Part shown: positions 47,744 to 57,430 of the stretch, piece after piece | How the letters are laid out: each line of letters starts with the position of its first letter | How positions within the stretch are numbered: position 1 is the first letter of the stretch | Source of the DNA: Catonia carolina | Taxonomy: Eukaryota > Arthropoda > Insecta > Hemiptera > Achilidae | Reading direction: 5' to 3' | Assembly (NCBI GenBank): GCA_035578175.1 | Contig: JAQMRL010000001.1 | Coordinates: 237,723,038 to 237,787,037 of the forward strand | DNA: 64,000 bases | Position numbers and translations under genes: made by a program | The notes under the pieces: generated by a model | What the model saw: the letters and a program-made list of their open reading frames with translations, nothing else | What the model was told of the DNA's origin: nothing | Database searches by the model: none

Positions 47744-49268
47744 CAACAATATTAAAAATTTATACATAAATATGAAAGCTCTACTGACAGTAACAAGTGA
47801 AAACAGTTTCACTCAAGTTTCCTTTCAGTTTGGTAACCTAAAATTTGTACTAACTTAACGGTAATAATCTCAATTTAAATCATAAAAAATACATACATGG
47901 AAAAGTGGTAGTAAAAAAATTAATAAAATCTATTAGTGACCCATTTTAGTAAGTGCTACATTATTAACTGCTAATTTTCAACTGTTAAAATATACTATTT
48001 ACTGCCACATTAGTGATTAATATTCAATAAATATTCTCATCAAATATTGGGCTAAGATGTTAAAGAGCCCCTCATGATCCCGACCCACAAAAACAAATAC
48101 CATTCAGTTAACAAAGAAACTTTAATTATCAAGTTTTACAAGCTAAAAAATAATTAATAATAATTTTAAGTCAAGCAATGAACACTATAAATTACCCGAA
48201 TTTTTTATTTATTTTTTATGTTAGCTTTTAAGATATCTAAACACAAATCACATATTAAAATTAATATTCCATAAAAATAATAATATAAAAAAGATAGGTT
48301 AAATTTATATTGTGCTTATTACATAGTTAAGTAAATTTTAACTTTACTAAATGACACTTTCTGACTAAATATATTACATATTTTATTGTAAACATGACAA
48401 TACTTCATTTATTTAAATTAGATTTAAAATGAACACGCTATGATGAAAATTAAGATATAAATTTATTATGTTGGACTTCATTCCTTCATAGTTACATTTA
48501 TAATAGACGAAAGTCAGCTTGCTCGTTTTTGGACCACTATTGAAAGAAGCGGAGTAAACGACAATTTCTGTTCGAGGATACATTCTACATAAGAATGAAA
48601 TGGTACAGCTACTTTATGCATTCTCTCTACAATCTACTTCTGATTCGCAAGTGGAATATTTGGTTTTTGGTGCAGTCTTTTGATTTTCATAACATACAAA
48701 TTCCTTTTTTTCGCTAGAATTTTTCAATAAAATTATAATATAATGTGAGCGAGAGTTACATCAAACCGACTGTAAAAGGCATGTAAGAGAGAAGGAACTC
48801 AATCCTTCTGCCATACAAGTAGAATAGTTGAATACATAATGTAACATAAGAGGGTAATTTAGAATTCTTTTTGTGCACCTTTCAGATTAAGAATGCCCAT
48901 CAAACATACAAAAACATTTGATTAATATAAATAAAAATTATTAACAATGGAGAAGTTGAAATTCGGCGCACAAAAATTAGCCTCAATTTATGGGTAAGCT
49001 AATTTTGATCGTAACTCAGTTCTTTGAAATCAGGATGGAAGAAATTAGATATAGTTTACTTTTTTGTTACACCTGTTAACAATTACTGTTAACAATTAAC
49101 TGTTAACAATTACAAGGAAAATTAATTAAATAAGTTTAATTTATAGTAAACTACTGGTTATCTGAACCAATCAAATAATAAATGCAACACATGTTAAAAA
49201 ACATTCTGTATATTGTAGATAAGTCACCAGATAGCGAAAATATCTAATGAAGTTCCAAAAGTGTTAGT
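47744..49268. other. AT-rich non-coding DNA
   Basis: No genes or repeats recognised. Confidence 0.45.
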
Positions 49269-49284
49269 GGCCCTAAATAGAGCC
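49269..49284 (-). other. Histone-like stem-loop variant outside the array
   Basis: The minus strand reads GGCTCTATTTAGGGCC: a 6-bp stem (one G-U pair) with a 4-nt loop, followed by ACTAAC. It fits the stem pattern of the histone mRNA 3' hairpin, but the loop is ATTT instead of TTTC. No histone gene was readable upstream of it. Confidence 0.4.
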
Positions 49285-49650
49285 ATTTATGTGTCGCTCT
49301 GCTAGAGCAAGAAGGCCACCAAAGTCCAGGGGAAAACTGTGGAGGGCAGCATATAACAGCAGTGGTGGCAGCTAGAGTATCACACTGTCCAATGAAAACG
49401 TCATATTCACTTGATGAATCTTCATTGGAGTTTGGGAGCCATAAAATATTCTTCTGAATACAATGTGAATTTAACAATCAGCTACTATGAATGCATCACC
49501 ATTAACCCTTTCAGTACCAAAGTCTGGAAAACAGGATGTCGATATTTTTTATGTAGTGATAACATCCGGTTTACCGGACATCCGTAAGTCATGCATTAAG
49601 TGCCAATTTCCGAATAACCGAACATTTCCAAAAAAACTTTTAAACAAAAA

Positions 49651-50298
49651 TTAATGGAATAATGTGTCACCGGATGGCGACATTACGTGGCTAACCTTAT
49701 CATTTTGGTGGCCCTGAAAAGGGCCGTTTTGGTGTGTGTCCGTCGGGGCGGGTAGATGTGTTTGATGGCCCTGAAAAGGGCTGGTGTAAACCTTATTAAA
49801 TTGGTCCTGAAAAGAACCGTTGTGCCGGTCTCGAAGGAGACCGGTGTAGGCAGCGCGTGGCTGCGACGAGAGCCGTAGCTCAGGTTGATGGCCCTGAGAA
49901 GGGCCGGTTAAAACCTTATTAAATTGGTCCTGAGAAGGACCGTTGTGCTGGTCTCGAAGGAGACCGGCGTAAGCAGCGCGTGGCTGCGAAGAGAGCCGTG
50001 GCTCCGGTTGATGGCCCTGAGAAGGGCCGGTTAAAACCTTGTTAAATTGGTCCTGAGAAGGACCGTTGTGCTGGTCTCGAAGGAGACCAGCGTAGGCAGC
50101 GTGTGGCTGCGGCTGCGAGAGCTGCGGCGACGGCTGCTGCAAGTCCCAGAGCATCTTCCTTCTTTTTCTCGTGGATGTAGTCGGTCGATCTTCGTCGGAG
50201 ATGTAGAGCGCAATGACAAGCGGCTCAGTGCACTGCGCTTTCATAGTTACTGAGAGCACTGTGGTAGGGGGCGGTGAGTCGCTCGGCCTTGGCAACAA
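49651..50298 (-). CDS. Repeat-protein open frame inside the piggyBac-like element
   Basis: 215 codons, the second longest open frame in the window, but of unknown function. The N-terminal third contains an acidic-to-basic stretch (ISDEDRPTTSTRKRRKMLWD; RKRRK is a possible nuclear signal), then Q/P/S-rich sequence. The C-terminal two thirds are 41-residue repeats (two close copies plus degenerate ones) with GLLRDQHNGPSQDQFNKV, then LTGPSQGHQPEPRLSSQPR. The three G-x-S/L-x motifs per unit are encoded by 16-nt palindromes. Alternative starts are M18 and M49. It may be a capsule of repeats that merely lacks stops; no family was recognised. Confidence 0.35.
   Translation of the reverse strand: MLPRPSDSPPPTTVLSVTMKAQCTEPLVIALYISDEDRPTTSTRKRRKMLWDLQQPSPQLSQPQPHAAYAGLLRDQHNGPSQDQFNKVLTGPSQGHQPEPRLSSQPRAAYAGLLRDQHNGPSQDQFNKVLTGPSQGHQPELRLSSQPRAAYTGLLRDRHNGSFQDQFNKVYTSPFQGHQTHLPAPTDTHQNGPFQGHQNDKVSHVMSPSGDTLFH
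49700..50100 (-). repeat. 123-bp tandem array of histone-type stem-loops
   Basis: Unit spacing is 123 bp (for example the GGCCCTGAGAAGGGCC hairpin at 49890 and 50013). Each unit has three 16-nt hairpins with 6-bp stems and 4-nt loops: GGCCCT..AGGGCC (49890, 50013), GGTCCT..AGGACC (49926, 50049) and GGTCTC..GAGACC (49827, 49950, 50073). In the most 3' unit the minus-strand loops are TTTC: GGTTCTTTTCAGGACC (49803-49818), AGCCCTTTTCAGGGCC (49767-49782) and GGCCCTTTTCAGGGCC (49710-49725). The last is an exact match to the metazoan histone mRNA consensus GGCYCTTTTCAGRGCC and has the CCAAAAC / ACCAAAA flanks. Confidence 0.9.
49710..49725 (-). promoter_or_regulatory. Exact histone-mRNA 3' stem-loop consensus
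   Basis: On the minus strand CCAAAAC-GGCCCTTTTCAGGGCC-ACCAAAA. In replication-dependent histone genes this hairpin is bound by SLBP and, with U7 snRNP, directs poly(A)-less 3'-end formation. Here it lies inside the repeat ORF, about 60 nt before its stop codon. No histone coding sequence is adjacent. Whether it works is unknown. Confidence 0.6.
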
Positions 50299-50458
50299 AG
50301 CCCTTTATCGGAAGGGAGCCGAAAGGATTGTCGGGCACCGCTAAAGGCTTTGTCGCTAAAGGGCCCATCGCGCCGACAAAGGCCGGAAGAAGTACTCAAA
50401 GCCGGCAATACAGTAAATGATTAATTAGAAGGGGTGGCGGTGACAAATGTATTTTGAA

Positions 50459-50638
50459 ATCGCCTCTGTGGCACAGAGACTAGGGCACTAGCCTACAAAA
50501 AGAAAGGTCCCGGGTTCAATTCCCAGCTAAGGTCTGGAAATTTTAACACATTAAAACCACCATTAAGGTATCAAAACCCACAGTAGTAGCTAATGACCAA
50601 GCTGTCGATGTGACTTTAAATAAACTAAAAAAAAAACT
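50459..50638 (+). mobile_element. Full tRNA-derived SINE with target duplication
   Basis: About 180 bp. Head with box A (CTGTGGCACAGAGACTAGG, near 50465) and box B GGTTCAATTCC (50513-50523), a body shared with 17985 and 24925, and an A tail (50627-50637). Flanked by an 8-bp direct repeat ATTTTGAA (50451-50458, 50639-50646). Inserted into the TTAA element, so it is younger than it. Confidence 0.9.
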
Positions 50639-50867
50639 ATTTTGAATATTTTTAGTGTTCAAATGAATTCTTTTTTTTATGAACACAAAGATAAATTTTT
50701 AACAGGAAATTTTATTTTTCTGTAACGTTGAAATTTTGGTCGGCATTGGCAGGCTTATGCCTGTAAGTTTTTGAAAAAAGGGCTGGCACTTTTTGTACAA
50801 CCTTATTCAAATTAAATGGCACTCTACATCTAACTTTTAAATATTGTTTCAGCACTAAAAGGGTTAA

Positions 50868-52437
50868 ATAAACAAAAATAATAGATTAGAGGCTGTAAGA
50901 ATAAGAGCGGCATAAGTCAAAAAAATAATTATGACACTATAGAAGGTTGGGTTATTTATGAAAAACTATAAACAACCAAAAATAATTGTGGGGTATTTAT
51001 TAACCCCTTAAAGGTTTGTGACAAAATATTACGTCAAGAGTCATTGTACAAAAAAAAGGCCAGTGTCGAAATATTACGTTTCTGTCAAAACACAAACTTA
51101 TTTTTGGTTTAGAACAGAATATTTTGTCGCATACAGCTGCCAATGCCAGTCTTTTGCAGTTCTGTTTTCTTCTGTTAGACTCTTGTAGTGCTTTTGTTTA
51201 ATGTAAATTTTTCCACATTCAGTGACAGTTCCATGGCAACTTCTTGTAATTGCAGTCATATAATCTAATGTTGTCCGTTGTTTCCCGCATGCTCATATTA
51301 GTTTTGTTATATTATATAGCACTCGTTTCATTTTTTATTTTATTAGTGTTACAATAATCACAAATAATAGTTTTTGAAGAGATAATTTTCTTAAATATAC
51401 TTCTAAAAATGTCATATAATAAAAAATAATTATTCAATGGGAAAAAATTAAGCAAAATAACATTATTTTGGGTTGAAAAAATCAACCATTAAGCAGTTAG
51501 CTAACCATTATATAAATAAATAAATATAATATTTTGGTAGTTCTTCATAAATAACCTTCAGCCTATTCGAGCATCTTAGACAATTTTTTACTTCTTTTTG
51601 CTTACACCACTCTCATTCTCACAGGCTTAATTGCAGCAAATTTTTTCTTGTTATACTGATGATAAATTGACTAGCCCACACATTTAATTTTAAGTTTTTT
51701 CAGTTATTAAATTTTTCTTTAAGTTATACGTGCGAGTGTGTGTATTCCATAAAATAAACTAAGTTAGCTGCATTCTTGAATTAATGAAAACATTCAAGAA
51801 TAAGTTGCATCATTGTTTAGGATAAATGTTTGATTTTATTGCACTTTGTACTTTTCTATATAATCACACTCAGAAACATAGTATAATTTAAAAAATCGAC
51901 CTTACTTTTCTATATACCAATAAACTATCATAAATGAACACTATTTTTAAAAAAAATTACTATAATGTTTATAATTACACTAAATAAATTTGTAATACAA
52001 TTAAATGCATACATTAATCATAGCATACTTAACTTAAAATTTACATAAATAAAAATATACTCTAAAATTACATTTATCTTGTTCATATTTTGGTGGTATA
52101 ATACATTTCCTACACCTCCATCTTTTAGTGCCAATGCAGTAACATCATAAGCAAGTCGGAAACTTTACAAGTGATGTTCAACAATATGACTGTGATACTG
52201 TTAGAAATGTAAAAATTTATTAACATTTTAATATTAATTTCACGGGATAACAAATTAAAAACTTGCATTGTAAAATTAGAAAATTGCATTGTATTCGTTA
52301 CAAATTAAGATGGGTTTTTAAAATTATGATTTGTAGTTGATTATGTTGTATGATTTCATTTTTATATTATAAGGAACGCCACCTAAATGGAGGAGCGTAC
52401 ATAGCATTTCGATCGTGGAGAAACCAGAATAACGTAT
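50868..52437. other. AT-rich non-coding DNA
   Basis: No recognisable features. Confidence 0.45.
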
Positions 52438-52930
52438 GATGATGCTGAAAAGAAATTTGTGGAACAGTAGCATATGTTCGATGCCAATTCAGCGGATAAT
52501 AAATATAGTTCAAGAACAATGACCAGTGAAGTAGCTTAAAGAAGACGATCATTGTTTTCAACCCCAAAAAGAAAACACAAGATCTATCTCCTTGGAAAGG
52601 TAAAGGTACACCAACACTCACTCCTAAAGTGTCTCACATATTGTTTGCAAAGAATGTAATCGGAAAAAAAGAACTGTCGGGGAGTAAATTTAAAAGAATG
52701 TGAGTTGCTGGCATGGTGATCAGGTTTACTGTGTCAGGTCCGATGACGCCGAAAAGAAATTTGCCGAGTAATATCATCACATCCGATGTCAGTTCAGCAG
52801 ATAGTAAATGTAGTTCGAGAACAATGACCAGTGAAGTAGCTCAAAGAAGATGACCATTGTTTTCAATCCCAAAGAAAACACAAGATCCATCTTCTTGAAA
52901 AGTAAACATACGCAAAGACTCATGCCAAAA
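52438..52930. repeat. Direct duplication with 304-bp period
   Basis: GATGATGCTGAAAAGAAATT (52438) and GATGACGCCGAAAAGAAATT (52742) begin two copies of about 190 bp that share GAACAATGACCAGTGAAGTA and AAAACACAAGATC words with about 15 percent differences. The copies contain no open frame of note. Confidence 0.8.
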
Positions 52931-54009
52931 AACTTATATTGTATACTATACTTGTTAAAATTCTATTTGGGTATGGTGGGTCAACCTCACTTAATCAATA
53001 TTGTCTAACTTCTGGTTAAATAAAGCATTATGAAAAATTTACTCACATTTCTGCATTTTTTCAATTTTGAAATTAAAGTACAATTATAAAACCATGATAT
53101 TTTTTTCGTTTCCACAACTTGTTCTGATAATCTTGTCCATCATTTCCTCTTTTAATCTGCATTGGTGTAGTGATGCACTATAGGTGGGCTAATAACCCTG
53201 TCCAAAAACTAATCATATAACTATTCTTGCCACAGGGAAAAATCCTGTTAATATTAGAATATACGTCCTGTTATAACTCAATTTTTTGTGTGTGCAGACA
53301 ATATTGGCACTACACTAACATTATAAAGAAGTAACATTTGTTTGTACAAGGTTATATCAAAAAAACTACCTAATTAATTTCAATTTTTTTACTTTTGGAA
53401 GCATAGAGCTTACAGATTATTATAGGCTGTATGGGATTATGTAATTTTTACATTAAAAACAAGATTGATTAATAAGATGACATCATCTTTCATTTTACTT
53501 GTTTGGTGTATGGTCATTTTGAAAAGTAGTTCTTTTATCTATCAGTCTTATATTATTTTATACCGAATACAATACATAGTGTATAACATTGTAAATTATG
53601 AAATGTATTGTAGTCAGGTATTAGGTACAGCACAGTACTTCCCTACAATATAACATAATCCTTTACCCTTTCCTTTTTTGAAATTATTTACAAGGCAGAC
53701 ATCAAAAAATCTGGAATTGTACTTTTTTAAAAAAATAGATTTTACCTACATTTCCTTATAACATACATTCAGTTATTCTCAGATCATATTTCTCCCTTTC
53801 CATTAGTGATTCATACCTATGTTAATAAAATTCCTGTTTCCAGTATTAATTGGTTTTAGTTGTACATATCTAAGTGCTTTCAATGTGTAAGGTTAAAAGT
53901 TAAACATTTTAAGTTCAGTTTTCCATAAAGCACAATGAGTGGTTGCTAGTTCTATAATGAATTGGAAGACCTATAACTCAAATGTTCAATAATTTTAAAT
54001 AACAGTGTA
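52931..54009. other. AT-rich non-coding DNA
   Basis: Nothing recognised. Confidence 0.4.
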
Positions 54010-54326
54010 AAATCCTGCATTTCAGAAGAGCATGCGATTTAAAACAAGAAACACTATTGGATATATTAAAGATTGGACAGTTAAAATCGTATGGCCATGT
54101 CAATCAAATGTATGATGAAAGTTTGCCAAAGATTGTTTTGGAGGCAAGACCTGAGCAAAAGAAGAAGAATGGAATGCCAAAATTTAACTGGGAAAAATAC
54201 CTAATAGAAATAGGTATGAAGAGAGGTAAAGAATGGTGGGACGTAGAACATGGCTTTGGACAAAAGAGAATAATACTAGCTGGATACTCCAACGTCAAAA
54301 GGCACAGAAGTTGTGAAAAAGACTAA
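54010..54326 (+). pseudogene. Non-LTR retrotransposon ORF2 C-terminal fragment
   Basis: The frame from 54057 reads LKIGQLKSYGHVNQMYDESL, then PKIVLEARPEQKKKNGMPKF and NWEKYLIEIGMKRGKEWWDV. It matches the GHVxRM, P-GRRxxGRP and W.DV blocks ending LINE ORF2. It belongs to a different lineage from the 34-kb and 6.7-kb copies. Confidence 0.65.
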
Positions 54327-54330
54327 ATTT

Positions 54331-55858
54331 TCAACCCAAATAAATCTAAACAAAACAGATAAAAACCATGGACATTGTTCCATAAATATAATAGTTATGA
54401 CTGAATTGTAAACTAAAGAAAACAATAAATTGGCACTTTCCGTGCTTATAATGAAAATGGACTTAGCACTAAAAGGTTCGAGAAGTAGATGATAAAGAAT
54501 GCACTTTATAATACATTTAAATAAGCAAATAATTTTTAAAAATAAAAAATATTACACATACATAAAACAAACAAAAATGAACAATATAATCTATAACTGT
54601 ATTTATAACATTACATATTGTAATAGGTACATTTAGAGCAAATCAATAAAACAAAAGATATTAGTAGATTTATTATAATACTGCATTAAAAAATTCTTTT
54701 TATCATAAAAAATGAACAAGAACACTATTTTTATAAAAAATAAAACTAATGTAAATATTAAATACTGATAATTTATTTATAATAAAACAAAATATTGTGC
54801 AACAATTTAAATATAAAATATGGATTTACTAGATTTTACATAAAATTGATTTACCTATTTATTATTTTATGAAAATATACTTAGGAAACAATTATTTAGA
54901 AGCTCCAATAAAAATCTACTAAAATCTGCTATTTACTAAATAACTACACATCAATGTTTTTATTTGAATAAAAATAAACAAATTAAAGCTCTGATTTTTG
55001 TTTTAAAAACAAACCAATGTAAACTTTGTATACGATTCTTAAATCATACATTTACTTATATTCTATGATTATTTATTTATAATTATTAATAATTTAATTT
55101 TACTTCTTCACCACATACATCTGATAATCAGATCAGTTTCCAAGGTATATATAATCAACCAACAGAATTATCACAAATCAAGTTAGCCACAAAAGGATTA
55201 GATATGTATGGCATTTTATACCTTTTTTCATTTATTTTTATTAAAACAATTGATTTTTATACTTCACAACAAATGGGTTATAAATCATTCATTATAACAG
55301 CATCTTACCTATGTCTTTACAAAAAACATACAATCTTAAAGAAAACAATAAAATTTAACAAATGTATTAACATTTGTCATTCCTCTAATATCACAGAAAG
55401 TCACATCCCTTTGCATCCGCACATTGGTACAAACCAACACCCATGTAAAGTCTGAAAGAAAACTTCAAATGAAACTATTAACTATTTTTTTTGGTGATTA
55501 TGTTTAAATTAACTACAATCAAATACAATTGATCAGCCTAAGTCTGTTCTCAAGACTACACCCGTTGCGGGCACCATGAAGGTTATCTATCTTGAGGCAA
55601 GGGACTTCAAATATTTATCTCCAGATTGTTCCGTCAATGTTTCAATATCTTGATAGCTCACACCCCATTTAAATTATCTACAAACCTTTATGCTTTGACA
55701 TCTTCTTTTCTTTTTGTATACTGATTTTTCTAACATAGTTTTAATAAAATATCTAACTGACAATTTTCACCCATTTTGATACAGCTTATAGTGTCAAATC
55801 AAACAAGATAGTCATGATGTAATGATATACTTGCAGACATAAACAACTCAAAAACAAA
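54331..55858. other. AT-rich non-coding DNA
   Basis: No recognisable features. Confidence 0.45.
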
Positions 55859-55860
55859 TA

Positions 55861-56867
55861 CAGTGGAAACCCCCTTATCCGGATCAATTGGGATCTAGGA
55901 TAAGCCGGATATGAGAAAATCCGGTTATGGTAAATATAAAAAAGATCTTTGAATTTCTGAAATACAGTACAGTAAACAATACAAAACAATAATAATAATA
56001 ATATATTAATAAAGTACAGTAGGTTGTAGTACAATGGATGTACATAATTGAAAAACACCAACTTGTCAATTACAATTTACATAAAATGTACGCTATATTT
56101 GATTACAAAACGTACCACAGTATACAGGAAGTCAAAAAAGATAAAAATATGTATGTACTGTACAGTATTACATTTTACAGCACACATACAGAAGATATTA
56201 TACATTTGTATACATAACGTGATCGTGCATTTCCACAACTTTGTTCTGACGTTAGTCACAACAAACTCAACTTAATACAAAATATTTATAATTATTTAAG
56301 TTATTAGTTAGCATCATAGCAGCAGAAGCCATATAAATATTTTGTTTCTTTGTGTATATAAAAAAAAACTTTTTATTTACTTTCTACAGCTTTTCATATT
56401 TTCTTCCTCACAAGCACTTTTGTGGTGTGGACCACTTCTTCCGGTAATATTAATAAAGCAGTGGATTTTTCCATTTTATAATCAGTTTGATTCAAACCAT
56501 TGATAAAGGAAGATGCAATCTTCATAAAATATTCTAGAAACTTTTATTAATATTACCTGAAGAAGCGGTACGGACCGCGAAAGTGCTTGTAAGGAAGAAA
56601 ATACGAAAAGCAGTATAAGGTAAATACGAAGTTTTTTATATATATAAAAAAACAAAATATTAATAATAGATTTATTTATACAAATTATTAATATTAACAA
56701 AATAATCTGGTTAGTTATATTATTTAAGTAATGTTCATCGTATTTTTTTAAATCCTTCAACAATTTGATCCATGCCATATTAATTTAGTTAATTTAGGCA
56801 TTTTTTTATTATGTTCGGATATGGGAGGATCTGGGTAAAGGAAATTCGGATTAGGGGGTTTCCACTG
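55861..56867. mobile_element. Pogo/Tigger-like non-autonomous element
   Basis: 1007 bp with inverted ends CAGTGGAAACCCCCTTATCC and, from the right, CAGTGGAAACCCCCTAATCC (22 of 24 matched including the next bases), flanked by TA duplications (55859-55860, 56868-56869). CAGT ends and TA targets are typical of pogo-type elements. No transposase is encoded. The interior contains an additional inverted repeat (56310-56680). Confidence 0.88.
56310..56680. repeat. Internal long inverted repeat in the pogo-like element
   Basis: The left arm (about 56310-56460) and right arm (about 56530-56680) are inverted copies of about 140 bp sharing GAAGAAGYGGT, GAAAGTGCTTGT and AGGAAGAAAATAYGAAAAGC (minus strand for the left arm). 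Transcripts could form a long hairpin. Confidence 0.78.
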
Positions 56868-57430
56868 TAAAATGCTTTTTAAGCACATCCAATTAATATA
56901 GTGAATAACTAACGTAAAATCTCCTGACTTTTAATAAACCTGCAAATTTAGGTATAATTACTTTATTATATTTTGAAGATATTGCGTTCACAAAAATGAT
57001 AATTCTTACTAGCACGTCTTCTTTTCAACAAAAAATTAAATAAAATACGTAAAGAATCAAACAAATTAAGAATCAGAGCCAAATAGTAATTTTTATCCAT
57101 AACAAATATAAAAAAAATAATTAAATAGAATCTTTTATAATAAAACAATATAATCTGTCAATCACGGTATTTAAAACATGTTGTTAGTTAATTAAAATGC
57201 ATAATTACATAAATATATTATCATAATAAAAATATATAATCAGAGATTAAAATATAAATTTTTTAAGGATAAAATACCATTCCATATTTAAAGCGTACAC
57301 AACTATAAATTAAAAATACTTTATATCATCATTCTTACAGTATAATATAATCATGGAATGTAGATTTTATACCACATATGTATAATAAATAATAATTAAT
57401 ATTTTAATTTGTTTAGGTTCACAAATAGAT

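Larger units (their letters stand above)
49506..50863. mobile_element. piggyBac-like TTAA element, non-autonomous
   Basis: The ends are CCCTTTCAGTAC on the left and, inverted, CCCTTTTAGTGC on the right (10 of 12 identical), bounded by TTAA on both sides (49502-49505 and 50864-50867). TTAA targets and CCCTTT ends are typical of piggyBac elements. No transposase of that family is encoded. The interior holds a GC-rich repeat array with a long minus-strand open frame (49651-50298), a structured GC-rich segment (50280-50400) and a SINE insertion (50459-50638). Confidence 0.7.

Noticed and set aside
49244..49477. 77-codon minus-strand frame next to the histone-like hairpin, possibly a histone remnant
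   Set aside because: Translated in all frames and compared by eye with the ends of H1, H2A, H2B, H3 and H4; no match.
49700..50100. Regular repeats suggesting a CRISPR array
   Set aside because: The 123-bp units are repetitive throughout, with no constant-repeat and variable-spacer pattern, in a eukaryotic setting.
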